Assembly: GCA_001770415.1 (NCBI GenBank) | Contig: MEQX01000093.1 | Location: forward strand, 40,507-104,506 | DNA from: Betaproteobacteria bacterium RIFCSPLOWO2_02_FULL_63_19 | Lineage (GTDB): Bacteria > Pseudomonadota > Gammaproteobacteria > Burkholderiales > SG8-39 | Length of the DNA stretch: 64,000 bases | Direction of reading: 5' to 3' | Shown: positions 38,219 to 47,544 of the stretch, one piece after another | Layout: each line of letters opens with the position of its first letter | Position numbering within the stretch: the stretch's first letter is position 1 | Notes under the pieces: generated by a model | Databases searched by the model: none | What the model saw: the letters and a program-made list of their open reading frames with translations, nothing else | What the model was told of the DNA's origin: nothing | Made by a program: the position numbers and the translations under genes

Positions 38219-40479
38219 TTAGTCTCGAACTTCCAGACGCCGTCCCAATCGGGGCCGGGCGGATCTTTGCGGTAGTGCGCAACGCGCTCAGCGTATGTCT
38301 CGTACAGGTATGCACCCCCCGACATTCGCTGAAGGTTGAGCAGCAGCATGTCGGCCTGATCCCAGTCCTGGGCCCGATAAGCGCGCAAGGCCTGGTTCCA
38401 TAGCTTAGTTTCCTCGATCTTTTCCTTGCTTACCTGGTTGTCGAACCCGAGGGGCTCAAAAATCGCGATCGGCTCGTCCTTGCCTTTCACCCTCACGCGG
38501 TCGAGTTCGCGCCAGATAACGTCCGTTACGAGTTCGCGGGTACGCTGGCCGCAGATGATGCCGACGCCATATTGCTTGGTGATGCCCTCAAGGCGGGAGC
38601 CGAGGTTCACGGCATCGCCCATAACGGTATAAGCTCGCCGCAGTTTGGATCCCATGTCGCCCACACTCATCACGCCGGTATTGAGGCCCACCCCTATCTT
38701 GATCGGCGGCCAGCCCCTGGCTACGAATGCTTCGCTGAGTCTATACATCTCCTCCTGCATCAGCAGTGCGCTCAAAACGCCCTGGCGCGGGTGTTCCGGA
38801 TCCATTACCGGTGCGCCCCAAAACGCCATGATCGCGTCTCCGATGTACTTGTCGAGAGTGCCGCGGTTGTTCCGTATTACCAGGCTCATCGACGTGAGAT
38901 ATTCGTTGATGAATGCCGACAACTGTTTAGGGTCGAGCCCCTCGGAAATCGTCGTAAAGCCGCGAATGTCTGAGAACAACACCGTGAGTTCCTCGCTGCG
39001 GCCCTCCATGCTGTATTTCTCCGGATCCTCCGCCATCTTGTCCACGAGTTCCGGAGGTACGTACTGCCCAAACAGTTCCGTGAACTGCCGCTTCGAACGC
39101 GATTCAATGAAATAGCCGTAGGACATGTTGAGCGCAAACAGCGCGGCAATCATGAGTACGCTGGAGGCCAGCGGCAGCACCATGTTCGCTCCGCTCCAAA
39201 TCATGACGTTGAAGCCGCTGACGAGCACCAGCACCACCAGCGACACCAGTGTCGCACGCAGCGGCGATAGAAGTGGCAGCAGCAGCGTCAGCGCCACGCC
39301 GATAATGATCAGCAATACGACCTCGGCACCTATCATGTAGGGCGGCTTCTGCTTGATGGCGCCCCTATTGTGGTCGAGCATTCCGGCGACCAAGTTGGCG
39401 TGAATTTCCACCCCGGGATACACGCTGCCGACCGGGGTCGATCGCAGGTCAAACAGACCCGGTGCCGTTGCACCAACTATCGCGATTCTCCCCTGCAGCG
39501 TATCGACGGGAACGCGATCGAAATACACGTCGGCGAGGGAAACATACCTGAAGCTGTTGCGCTCACCCCGGAAGGGGATCAGGGCGGCCACGTGCTCGTC
39601 CACAGGAATCTGCAAAGGACCGACGTCAATCCGCTCCAGTCCGCCATAGCCCTTCGATTTAGTCTCGGCTAGGTACGGCGCGATCGCCGGGAGCTTGACC
39701 GTCGAGTTGTTGGTACGGCCCGCTTCCTCCAGACCCATTAGCAGGCGAACAATCGCGAGCGACAGCGGTTCGTAGTACTTGCCCTTGTACTCGATTAGCA
39801 TCGGTACCCGCCGCGACACCCCGTCGAAGTCAACGAGTGGGTTGAAATGACCACCTGCGACGGCGGCAGCCTGCAGCTCCGGCAGATTGCCACCGTACCC
39901 GTTCCACGAGCTGAACCCTATGTTGCGCCCGGCAAAGACGCCGGCCGGCAGCACTGGCGGGGGCAGGGCGCCCGACTCGCGCGCGTCGGGGTCGCTGTTG
40001 AAGTAATAGCCCAAGACCACGGGCCTGCCGGCGATGGTCTTCGCGAACATTGCGTCGTGATCCAGTTGCGGTCGTAGGTTTTCGAGCGCGGCGCCAAACT
40101 GCGGCACGCTCCGCAGTTGATTCTTCATCAATTGGTCAAGCACCTTGAGGCCGGAGCTTTCGTCGCGCTCGGCCCAGACCACGTCGAATCCGATGATCAC
40201 TACGCCATATTTGTCGAACAGCTTGTTGATCAGCGCGGATATCTTGTCGCGACCCCATGGCCAACGCCCCAGTTCGGGAACCGCAAGGCTTTTCTCGTCG
40301 ATATCTAGAATTACGATGCGTTCGTCCACCGTACCGGGCATCGTCAGCCGGAGCCGGTAGTCGTACATGATGTTGTCCAGCTGGGTGATGAACCCGATCT
40401 GGTAGAAGCGCGCCACGTGTCCCAAGAATGCGAGGACAACCAGCAGCCCGATCGCGATCCGAACGATGTGTTGCCTCAA
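38215..40479 (-). CDS. CHASE2-domain class III adenylate/guanylate cyclase
   Basis: A 754-aa inner-membrane sensor cyclase. An N-terminal membrane helix leads into a periplasmic CHASE2 domain (about 30-345; RIVILDIDEKSLAVPELGRW PWGRD is the CHASE2 hallmark). Three transmembrane helices follow (about 355-455), then the cyclase domain. Metal-binding Asp504 occurs in VLFSDIRGF and Asp548 in KYIGDAIMAFWG. Lys545 and Asp622 (GDAVN) correspond to the base-specifying pair of adenylate cyclases, with NLGSRLE after. Cyclase activity therefore looks intact and adenine-specific. About 110 residues follow the catalytic domain. The CHASE2 module is shared with the kinase at the head of the operon. Confidence 0.92.
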   Translation of the reverse strand: MRQHIVRIAIGLLVVLAFLGHVARFYQIGFITQLDNIMYDYRLRLTMPGTVDERIVILDIDEKSLAVPELGRWPWGRDKISALINKLFDKYGVVIIGFDVVWAERDESSGLKVLDQLMKNQLRSVPQFGAALENLRPQLDHDAMFAKTIAGRPVVLGYYFNSDPDARESGALPPPVLPAGVFAGRNIGFSSWNGYGGNLPELQAAAVAGGHFNPLVDFDGVSRRVPMLIEYKGKYYEPLSLAIVRLLMGLEEAGRTNNSTVKLPAIAPYLAETKSKGYGGLERIDVGPLQIPVDEHVAALIPFRGERNSFRYVSLADVYFDRVPVDTLQGRIAIVGATAPGLFDLRSTPVGSVYPGVEIHANLVAGMLDHNRGAIKQKPPYMIGAEVVLLIIIGVALTLLLPLLSPLRATLVSLVVLVLVSGFNVMIWSGANMVLPLASSVLMIAALFALNMSYGYFIESRSKRQFTELFGQYVPPELVDKMAEDPEKYSMEGRSEELTVLFSDIRGFTTISEGLDPKQLSAFINEYLTSMSLVIRNNRGTLDKYIGDAIMAFWGAPVMDPEHPRQGVLSALLMQEEMYRLSEAFVARGWPPIKIGVGLNTGVMSVGDMGSKLRRAYTVMGDAVNLGSRLEGITKQYGVGIICGQRTRELVTDVIWRELDRVRVKGKDEPIAIFEPLGFDNQVSKEKIEETKLWNQALRAYRAQDWDQADMLLLNLQRMSGGAYLYETYAERVAHYRKDPPGPDWDGVWKFETK

Positions 40480-40519
40480 GCGGTTCTCTCCGGTCGATCG
40501 CGGCCTGCCTCGGGCGCGT

Positions 40520-41353
40520 TCAGGTCTTGAAGAAGAACTCCATCTTCACCCCTGCAAGCTCGACGATGTCATGGTCGGCCAACGGGTGTGCCTGGGTATC
40601 GAGTGTCTTGCCGTTGAGTACGGGGAATTGAGCGCCCTCAACGTGGGTAATAAAGTACCCCTGCGGACGCCGGGTGATAACCGCCACCTGGACTCCGGGC
40701 TTACCCAGAGTCGTGAGCGGTTTCACGAGGTCAAGCTGCTTGCCCGCGTTGCCACCACTGAGAAGCTTCAGAGTGCCGGCGCGCGGAGCCGCCGCCGCGG
40801 GCGGAGGAGCCGCAGCCCGCGCGGCAGCGGCCGGCGGGGCCGCAGCCGCACCTGCAATCGGCGTCGGGTTGACGGTGGTAGCTGCGAAACTCTTACCTGC
40901 GGGCGCAGCGCCTGATGCGGCCGCGGCAGCGGGAGGCGCGCCTGCCGAAGCGGCCGGAGCTGCGGTTGCGGCGGCCGGGGTCGCTGGGGGCGCTTGCATG
41001 GCCTTCATCGCCCCGGGTCGCAACACCATGGTCTTCTCGAAATCTGCCGCCTTGGCTTGGCCGGTTTGCTCGTGAACGTACTTGAGCTTGTACTTGCCCA
41101 GTTCGATCACGTCGTTGTTCTGAAGGAAATGCTTCTTGACCTGCTGCCCGTTGACCAGAGTCCCGTTTGTGCTGCCCAGATCCTCGAGGAACGAGTCGTT
41201 CAAGATGCTCACGACGACGGCGTGCTCGCCGCTGACCGCCAGGTTGTCGATCTGAATGTCGTTATGAGGCTTGCGGCCGATAGTCGTACGCTCCTTCGTA
41301 AGGGCATACTCCTTCAGTATCAGGCCGTCCATGCTGAGTATCAGCTTCGCCAT
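40520..41353 (-). CDS. Protein with two FHA domains and Ala/Pro-rich linker
   Basis: A 277-aa cytoplasmic phosphothreonine-reader. FHA 1 (about 1-95) has all expected residues: Gly26-Arg27, Ser41, His44 and Asn63 in DLGSTNGTLVNG. A linker of about 90 residues, almost only Ala, Pro and Gly, leads to a second, weaker FHA-like domain (about 195-277) that lacks the canonical Gly-Arg/Ser-x-x-His set. The segment FEKTMVLRPG (Thr near 109) resembles threonine sites phosphorylated by bacterial kinases. It is flanked by the phosphatase and the cyclase, so it likely connects kinase output to the cyclase branch. Similar proteins occur in type VI secretion loci, but no such genes are seen here. Confidence 0.9.
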   Translation of the reverse strand: MAKLILSMDGLILKEYALTKERTTIGRKPHNDIQIDNLAVSGEHAVVVSILNDSFLEDLGSTNGTLVNGQQVKKHFLQNNDVIELGKYKLKYVHEQTGQAKAADFEKTMVLRPGAMKAMQAPPATPAAATAAPAASAGAPPAAAAASGAAPAGKSFAATTVNPTPIAGAAAAPPAAAARAAAPPPAAAAPRAGTLKLLSGGNAGKQLDLVKPLTTLGKPGVQVAVITRRPQGYFITHVEGAQFPVLNGKTLDTQAHPLADHDIVELAGVKMEFFFKT

Positions 41354-41379
41354 AGCATTTTCCCCACGCTATCTGAGGT

Positions 41380-42204
41380 TCATTTTAACCAGCCGAAGAC
41401 TTTGGCGATAACACCGGTTGGTGCGGCGTAATCACGCAAAATCTTTATCAGAATCACTGACACGTTGTCACGCCCGCCGTTGTCGTTGGCCATCTGCACC
41501 AGTTGCTGCGCACAAAGTTTCAAATTCGCACCGAGCGTCTGCAACGCTATGCGGATGTCCTCATCACTCACCATATCACAAAGGCCATCCGAACAAAGCA
41601 GGTAAATGTCGCCAGGCGTCGTATCGTAGTCGTGTATCTCGGGCTCGACAGTTGGATCGATGCCCAGCGCGCGCGTGACCAGATTCTTGTTGGCCGACAC
41701 TTTGGCCTGTTCCGCCGTAATCAAACCGCTGTCGATTTGCTCCTGCAACAGCGAATGATCCTTGGTGATCTGCTTCAGTTCCTCTCCGCGCAAGCGGTAC
41801 AGCCTGGAATCACCGATGTGCGCCACCGTCATCTTGTTATCGTGGAAAAGGGCAACCACCAACGTCGTTCCCATACCCGAGTACTGCGGCTGGCTTTGCG
41901 ATGCCTGGTATATCGAGGTATTCGCCTTGGCAATATGATCCCGCAGCAATTTCTGGGCCTGCGACCGCCCGGTATTCGGATCGAGCTCAAACGAAACGTG
42001 CTGATCCAGCGTGGCCTGCATTTCGGTCACGATAACGGTAGTGGCTATACCGCTGGCAACCTCGCCGGCGTTGTACCCGCCCATACCGTCGGCGAGAACC
42101 ACCAGACCCCTGGATAAATCCGAGGCGACCGAGTCCTCATTGTGCGATCGAACCATACCGGGGTCGGTTTCTGTCACGATCTGGAGAGCTTGTTCAAGGT
42201 TCAT
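41380..42204 (-). CDS. PP2C-family Ser/Thr protein phosphatase
   Basis: A 274-aa cytoplasmic PPM/PP2C phosphatase. Metal-binding motifs are complete: RSHNEDS near the N-terminus, VVLADGMGGYNAGEVAS, HIGDSRLYRLRGEELKQITK, LLCSDGLCDMVSDEDI and NGGRDNVSVILIKI. It would dephosphorylate the kinase encoded 14 bp upstream and its targets. No transmembrane helix is present, unlike PstP-type enzymes. Confidence 0.94.
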   Translation of the reverse strand: MNLEQALQIVTETDPGMVRSHNEDSVASDLSRGLVVLADGMGGYNAGEVASGIATTVIVTEMQATLDQHVSFELDPNTGRSQAQKLLRDHIAKANTSIYQASQSQPQYSGMGTTLVVALFHDNKMTVAHIGDSRLYRLRGEELKQITKDHSLLQEQIDSGLITAEQAKVSANKNLVTRALGIDPTVEPEIHDYDTTPGDIYLLCSDGLCDMVSDEDIRIALQTLGANLKLCAQQLVQMANDNGGRDNVSVILIKILRDYAAPTGVIAKVFGWLK

Positions 42205-42217
42205 TTGCCTAATCTAC

Positions 42218-44803
42218 TCACTGAGGACTGGCGCCGGCGTCCGTCTTCCGAGCTGCGATGCCGCCCGCACCGCCAAAGCATGATCGAAGCGCCGCCGCGA
42301 ACTCTTCTCCTGTCTGGTAGCGCTCCTCCGCGTTCTTTGCCAGCGCCCGCTTCAGAAATGCAACGAACCCGTGTGGCAGCTTCGGATTAATTGTCAGTAT
42401 GTCCGGTGGGTCCTCGTTGGCGATCCGAAACATGAGTTGCGCCATTGAATCGCCCTCGAAGGGAAGTTTGCCGCAGGCGAGTTGATACAAGCTTACCGCG
42501 AGGGAGAACAAGTCGCTCTTGCCGTCGACCTTCTTGCCCGAAAGCTGCTCGGGAGACATGTATGACGGAGTGCCCAGCACCATCCCGGTCTTGGTCTTCG
42601 AAGAGTCGGTGATTCTTGCAATGCCGAAATCAGCCACCTTTACAGAATCGGCCTCGGGTTCGTACATCACGTTGGCTGGCTTGATGTCGCGATGGACGAT
42701 ATTTTGCTTGTGCGCATACCCCAATGCATCGGCCACCCGTGCGATGATCGATATGACCTTGTCGATTCGCAATAGATTATCCGGCTTGGTGTAGGGCACC
42801 AAATCTTTACCCTTGAGCAGTTCCATGGCGATGTAGCACAGGTCGTGCTCTTCGCCAGCGTCGTATATTGTCACGATGTTGGGATGCGATAGGCGGCCTG
42901 CGGTCTCGGCCTCACGAAAGAAACGTTCTTTGACCTCCACCAGTTCGTCGGCCTCGAATTCCTGCGCCAGCGCCATGGTTTTTATTGCGACGACGCGTCC
43001 GATCTTTGGATCCCTGCCAAGGTAGACGACACCCATCGCGCCCTTGCCGAGTTCCTTCTCCACCTGGTAGCGGCCCAGCATCGGTTTCTCCGCGCCGCTG
43101 CCGCCGTCGAGTATGCTGACGTTGGTGCGACCAGCCGTCCCTCCACCGAGCATGACTGTTTCTGAGAGTTGCCTGGCGCGCGAAAGCCTCTGCTCCAAGT
43201 CACGGAATTTGGCGTCAAAATCTGCCATGTAACGAAACACCGACTCGGCTTTGTTAAATTGCCGCTTACGTTCGAAGTCCAATCCCAGGTTATACAGGTT
43301 GTCCATCAGTGTGTCGTCGATGGGGCACTTGCGAAAGTAATCGAACGCCATGTCGAGTTGGCCCTGCCCCTGGAACGCCAATCCGAGCATGCGCGCGTTT
43401 GCTGCGGACGACGCGTCTGATGCCTCCTTGCCGCGCTCGGTCACGACGAAACGCTTGGATACCAGCAACACGTGACCGATGACCAGCAGTGTCAACGCCC
43501 ACATGAACTGCAGCCACATCCCCTGCCCCGCAATGAGCGCGAAATGTGCAGCGAGCAGAGCAGCCGCCAGACCGCCGCTTGCCATGGCGCCTGCGCCTGC
43601 CGTAAGCCTCGGCAACAGCGCCACGAGGTAGGCTCCGACGCAGACAAATACCAGAAATTCGACCCATACCGCCCAGGTCGGCCTGACGAAGAAATGCTCC
43701 TGCAGGATTGACGACACCGAGTGCGCGAGTGTCAGCACAGGCGGCATTGCCGGCGATACCGGCGTCACCGAAGTTGTCCCCACGCCAGCCGCGGTCGGAC
43801 CGATCAGCACGATCTTGTCGCGAAATGAATTGACCGGAATCTTGCCCGAATAAACGTCAAAAAAGGAGTCGACGCGGAACGCCGGTCTGCCGTCACCATC
43901 CTTGTAGAAATAGGTATGCATCTGCAAGGCGGGATCGGTGCCAATTTTGAGTCTGCCGATCTTCACGCCTTCGCCGAGCTGAACTTTGATATCAGACACG
44001 CCGAGATTCAGGCTCTTGGCGGCCAACATTACCGACATCGAAGGGTAATACTGGTCGAAGAACTGAAGCACCATCGGCTCAGTGCGGATGGCGCCGTCGA
44101 CGTCCGCGTTGGCATTTAGGTGGCCGATACCTGCGGCATTCTTTCCGATCGCCTCGATCGGCAGCGATACCGCCGCCAGCGCTGGAAGCGGTGGCTCCTC
44201 CGATGCCGTCCTTTCGATGCTGCTCAGGTGGTTCTTTTGAATGAATTCTGGCAGTGGCTTGTCGGGCCTACCACGCGGCTCGCCCAGCTCGAACAACATC
44301 GGCAGCACGACGTTTCCGGCCCGGCCGTAGGCATCCGCGAGCTGGCGATCGGTATTGAGCGTGTTCTCCGCCTCGCGCAGCATCGTGCCCAACTGACCGA
44401 TCTCCGGAGACGCCGCAGGCGCCTGAGCACCCGCCGGGGTCGACGCGACAAGTCTGTCGTAAATCTCGATCAACTTGCCGATGTAACCAAAGCCCGGGTC
44501 AACCTGTGGTTCGCTGAAAAACACGATGTTGCCAATGACCTTCGCCTTCGCCTTTGACAATGCATCGGTGAGTTTCGCATGGACATCCCGCGACCACGGC
44601 CAGCGGCCAATATTGCGTATGCTGGCATCGTCGATTGCGATTACCACTACCTTATCGCTGGGAGTTCGCGACGATGTTCGCACGCCCCAGTCATAGGCGG
44701 TGCGTTCGAGGCTCTGAATGACATCGGTTCCGCCGGATACCAACAGTACCAGCGTCACGACCAGACCGAGAAACCAGTCCTTTTTCCAGAAGCTCGACTT
44801 CAT
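42218..44803 (-). CDS. CHASE2-domain Ser/Thr protein kinase
   Basis: An 861-aa membrane-bound eukaryote-like kinase. Layout: membrane helix, periplasmic CHASE2 domain (about 30-375; KVVVIAIDDASIRNIGRWPW is the hallmark), and three membrane helices (about 385-470). A TPR-like helical segment (ARMLGLAFQGQGQLDMAFDY) precedes the kinase domain (about 575-830). Kinase motifs are intact: LGKGAMGVVYLG, VAIKTM, HRDIKPANV with catalytic Asp706, VADFGIAR and GTPSYMSPEQL. The juxtamembrane ETVMLGGG could be an autophosphorylation site for FHA binding. ATG 44801-44803 has GGGAGG 5 nt upstream and was preferred over GTG 44815. It is the first gene of the signalling operon. Confidence 0.94.
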   Translation of the reverse strand: MKSSFWKKDWFLGLVVTLVLLVSGGTDVIQSLERTAYDWGVRTSSRTPSDKVVVIAIDDASIRNIGRWPWSRDVHAKLTDALSKAKAKVIGNIVFFSEPQVDPGFGYIGKLIEIYDRLVASTPAGAQAPAASPEIGQLGTMLREAENTLNTDRQLADAYGRAGNVVLPMLFELGEPRGRPDKPLPEFIQKNHLSSIERTASEEPPLPALAAVSLPIEAIGKNAAGIGHLNANADVDGAIRTEPMVLQFFDQYYPSMSVMLAAKSLNLGVSDIKVQLGEGVKIGRLKIGTDPALQMHTYFYKDGDGRPAFRVDSFFDVYSGKIPVNSFRDKIVLIGPTAAGVGTTSVTPVSPAMPPVLTLAHSVSSILQEHFFVRPTWAVWVEFLVFVCVGAYLVALLPRLTAGAGAMASGGLAAALLAAHFALIAGQGMWLQFMWALTLLVIGHVLLVSKRFVVTERGKEASDASSAANARMLGLAFQGQGQLDMAFDYFRKCPIDDTLMDNLYNLGLDFERKRQFNKAESVFRYMADFDAKFRDLEQRLSRARQLSETVMLGGGTAGRTNVSILDGGSGAEKPMLGRYQVEKELGKGAMGVVYLGRDPKIGRVVAIKTMALAQEFEADELVEVKERFFREAETAGRLSHPNIVTIYDAGEEHDLCYIAMELLKGKDLVPYTKPDNLLRIDKVISIIARVADALGYAHKQNIVHRDIKPANVMYEPEADSVKVADFGIARITDSSKTKTGMVLGTPSYMSPEQLSGKKVDGKSDLFSLAVSLYQLACGKLPFEGDSMAQLMFRIANEDPPDILTINPKLPHGFVAFLKRALAKNAEERYQTGEEFAAALRSCFGGAGGIAARKTDAGASPQ

Positions 44804-45243
44804 AGCGCCTCCCACTTGTTTTTATTGTTTTTTTGGCTGATACCCATGCATGCGCGCCTCCGCATTTTACGCCATCTTCCGGACGTACCTTCGAATCGAT
44901 CCGCGCACGTGTAGGCAAGCCCCGCGGTGTTGCCAACCTGCGCCACAGTCATGCCAATGGATCGCGACGGCCCGCCCTCGCTCGGGTCACCAACTGCGGC
45001 GCCGATAGGCTTGTTTAAAGTCGATCAGGATTCGTCAAGTCATTGAAGAAACAGGGCAATAAGCAGCATTCTTGCAGTTACATATCAGATTCGTCAAATT
45101 TTTCTGGGAACGGGATTTTCGCCGCTCGCGATGAGCAGGAGGTCCCGGCGTCGCGACCCACCGATGCCCCGTACGACGGGGCATGGACGGGTGCGGCGCG
45201 AGCGCGTTGTGCGGCGTGTCGGAGGCGGCTCGTGGATTTCGGC
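44804..45243. other. Intergenic region upstream of signalling operon
   Basis: About 440 bp without a gene. It should hold the operon promoter. Two copies of GATTCGTCAA (45029-45038 and 45088-45097) stand 59 bp apart; on the minus strand each reads TTGACGAATC and could supply a -35-like TTGACG. No good -10 pairs with either. Confidence 0.45.
45029..45097 (-). repeat. Pair of 10-bp direct repeats upstream of kinase operon
   Basis: GATTCGTCAA occurs at 45029-45038 and 45088-45097, each preceded by ATCAG or ATCA. The spacing is 59 bp, between five and six helical turns. An operator or duplicated promoter element is possible; chance cannot be ruled out. Confidence 0.35.
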
Positions 45244-46176
45244 TTAGCTACTTAGGCTGACGCCAGGAACGATACCAAGTGCGGCAGCGAGTTCGCTGGC
45301 CGAAACCTTTTTTCCGTCCTCGTGCTTGGCCTTCAGTACCTCGATCCGGCCGCCCTGCGCGGTGACGAAAAAGCTGTTCGCACCGACCTCGGATACCTCG
45401 CCGATCTTGCCCTTAACAGCACCGAACGTGCGAAACAAATGCTTGCGGCAGTCGAATATCTGCAGCTTCTTGCCCCCTAAAGTGGTCCACGCGCCCGGCG
45501 CCGGGTTGCAGCCTCGGATCAGGTTGTGCACGAAGTCCACGTGGTTCGCCCAGTTGATCCGCGCCTCGGCCGTGCGGCACCAGCCTTCATAGCTCGCAAC
45601 CGATTCGTCCTGGACCGTCTCAGTATGCCGGCCGGCCATTACCAGGTCCGCCGCCTCCAGCATCGCCTTCACGCCCATCGGAAACAGGCGCTCGAAATAA
45701 ATGCCTCCAAGACTATCGTCAGGGCCGATCGGCGTCTCCTTTTGCAGGATCACGGGGCCTTCATCCAATCCGTCGGTCGGCCTGAAAATAGTTAGGCCGG
45801 TCTTCGTTTCGCCGCGAATGATCGGCCAGTTAATCGAGCTGGGTCCGCGGTACTTTGGCAGCAGCGACGGGTGATACTGGATGGTCCCCTTCGCCGGAAT
45901 AGTGACGAAATCTTGCGGCGCAAACTGCAACACGAACGCCATAATGCCCAGATCTGCACCGAGGGAGCGCATCGCGTCCCCTGCCTCTTGGGCGCGCAAC
46001 GATGCGAATTGGAATACCTTGAGTCCTTTCTCCAGGGCTGCCGCTTTCAGCGGGTCGGCTTTGGCACCCTGCTTCTCCGGCGCGCTGAACACTCCGGCCA
46101 CCTCATCGCCTCGAGCAAGAAACGCTTCCAGTACGGCTTTGCCAAAATCCTGCTGTCCAACGATAGCAAGCTTCAT
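45244..46176 (-). CDS. Formyltransferase-fold protein, ALDH1L1 N-terminal-like
   Basis: A 310-aa protein of the formyltransferase family. It is closest in layout to the N-terminal hydrolase domain of 10-formyl-THF dehydrogenase rather than to Met-tRNA formyltransferase. The catalytic segment is YHPSLLPKYRGPSSINW with His102; the Asn that precedes this His by two in Met-tRNA formyltransferases is Gln100. The catalytic Asp lies in DGLDEGPVILQKET. A C-terminal OB-like domain follows. Start ATG 46174-46176. It is the third gene of an oxc-frc operon. It may move formyl groups between formyl-CoA and tetrahydrofolate or hydrolyse formyl-THF. The first is my inference and has no support beyond context. 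Confidence 0.8.
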   Translation of the reverse strand: MKLAIVGQQDFGKAVLEAFLARGDEVAGVFSAPEKQGAKADPLKAAALEKGLKVFQFASLRAQEAGDAMRSLGADLGIMAFVLQFAPQDFVTIPAKGTIQYHPSLLPKYRGPSSINWPIIRGETKTGLTIFRPTDGLDEGPVILQKETPIGPDDSLGGIYFERLFPMGVKAMLEAADLVMAGRHTETVQDESVASYEGWCRTAEARINWANHVDFVHNLIRGCNPAPGAWTTLGGKKLQIFDCRKHLFRTFGAVKGKIGEVSEVGANSFFVTAQGGRIEVLKAKHEDGKKVSASELAAALGIVPGVSLSS

Positions 46177-46246
46177 GTCAGTCTCCCGATAGCGAAGGTC
46201 ACCAAAGGCCAATACACCACAGGCTCGTTGCGCCTCACTCGATCAA

Positions 46247-47524
46247 CTATGCGGTCTTCGGTTTCTTCGGCGGCGTGCTGAATGCGCCCGCCTGTTTCAG
46301 TGCCGAGACCTTCTGGTCATCGTAACCGAGCACCTGCTTCAGAACCTCATCGGTATGCTCGCCAAGCGTCGGCGAACGCTTGATCTTGGCGGGGGAGGCG
46401 GAAAGCTTGATCGGCATGCCTACGTTCCACCATTTGCCCCGCTGCGGATGGTCAAGTTCGACCCACATGTCGCGGCCGCGAACGTGTTCGTCGTTGGCGA
46501 GGTCATCCGTCGACATGATCGGGCCGCAGGGGACATCGATCGGATTGAGAATCGCCATGAATTCACGCTTGGTGTAATTCTCGGCGAACTTGTTGATCAG
46601 CGTCCACATGAGCTGCTGATTCTTGCGCCGCTCACCAATGGTTGCGAAATGCGGATCAGTTGCCAAGTCGGGCATGCCGATGTCCGGGCCGATTCGCTTG
46701 GCGAGCCCGGTCCACACGGCCTCCTGCACAACCACATAGAGCCAGTCGTTGGCTCCATGCGGTTTGCAGTGGATCGCGTTGCCGAGCTGGCCGCCTCCGG
46801 AGTCGTTGCCCGCGCGGGGGACATCCCCCATTCCCTTGTACGTTGGCACGGAATATTCCGAAAGGTCCCCCCGCGTCAGGCGCTGGTGGTCGCGGAATTT
46901 GACCCGGCACAGGTTCATGACGCCGTCCATCATGGCCACCTCGACGTACTGCCCTTGCCCAGTACGATTCGCCTGGTGCAGTGCAGCGAGCAGTCCAATC
47001 GCCAAGTGCAGGCCCGTCCCGGTATCGCCGATCTGGGCCCCGGTCACGAATGGGGGGCCATCGGGCACGCCGGTGGTGCTCATTGCACCGCCCATCGCTT
47101 GCGCGACATTTTCGTAAGCCTTGAAGTCCGCATAGGGCCCGCTAGAGCCGAACCCCTTGATAGACCCCATCACGATGCGTGGATTGATTTCGTGGATCTT
47201 CTCCCAGCTGAAACCGAATCGATCGAGCACGCCGGGGCCGAAATTCTCCATGATGATGTCGCATTTCTTCAGCAGGTCAACGAACACCGCCTTGCCTTCG
47301 GCCGATTTCATGTTCACGGTAATCGACCGCTTGTTGCAATTGAGCATGGTGAAATACAGACTGTCGGCATTGGGCAGGTCGCGCAACTGGCCGCGCGTCG
47401 CATCCCCCTGCGGGTTCTCCAACTTGATCACGTCCGCGCCCATCCAGGCGAGCAGCTGCGAGCAAGTAGGGCCCGCCTGCACATGGGTCATGTCAAGTAT
47501 GCGCACGCCTTCTAGAGCTTCCAT
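46247..47524 (-). CDS. frc: Formyl-CoA:oxalate CoA-transferase
   Basis: A 425-aa class III (CaiB/BaiF) CoA-transferase that swaps CoA from formyl-CoA to oxalate, giving oxalyl-CoA and formate. The sequence runs in step with Oxalobacter Frc: [34 protein letters not shown] and [13 protein letters not shown] near the N-terminus. [12 protein letters not shown] follows, with catalytic Asp167. [13 protein letters not shown] and [14 protein letters not shown] lie near the C-terminus. The final 15 residues ([12 protein letters not shown]) are an extra basic tail. ATG 47522-47524 has GGAG 8 nt upstream. It lies between oxc and the formyltransferase on one strand. Confidence 0.94.
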   Translation of the reverse strand: MEALEGVRILDMTHVQAGPTCSQLLAWMGADVIKLENPQGDATRGQLRDLPNADSLYFTMLNCNKRSITVNMKSAEGKAVFVDLLKKCDIIMENFGPGVLDRFGFSWEKIHEINPRIVMGSIKGFGSSGPYADFKAYENVAQAMGGAMSTTGVPDGPPFVTGAQIGDTGTGLHLAIGLLAALHQANRTGQGQYVEVAMMDGVMNLCRVKFRDHQRLTRGDLSEYSVPTYKGMGDVPRAGNDSGGGQLGNAIHCKPHGANDWLYVVVQEAVWTGLAKRIGPDIGMPDLATDPHFATIGERRKNQQLMWTLINKFAENYTKREFMAILNPIDVPCGPIMSTDDLANDEHVRGRDMWVELDHPQRGKWWNVGMPIKLSASPAKIKRSPTLGEHTDEVLKQVLGYDDQKVSALKQAGAFSTPPKKPKTA

Positions 47525-47544
47525 TCCGATCTCCAAATAATTCT

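Noticed and set aside
40760..41000. Possible repeat or low-complexity insertion in the FHA gene
   Set aside because: It is a normal Ala/Pro-rich linker with mixed codons between two domains, not a DNA repeat.
40520..44803. Type VI secretion regulatory module (FHA, PP2C, kinase)
   Set aside because: No tss, hcp, vgrG or clpV genes are present, and the neighbours are cyclase, phosphodiesterase and a GspE-type ATPase.
46355..47515. 386-codon plus-strand frame opposite frc
   Set aside because: It is the antisense shadow of a clear formyl-CoA transferase; its residues look random and rich in His/Arg.
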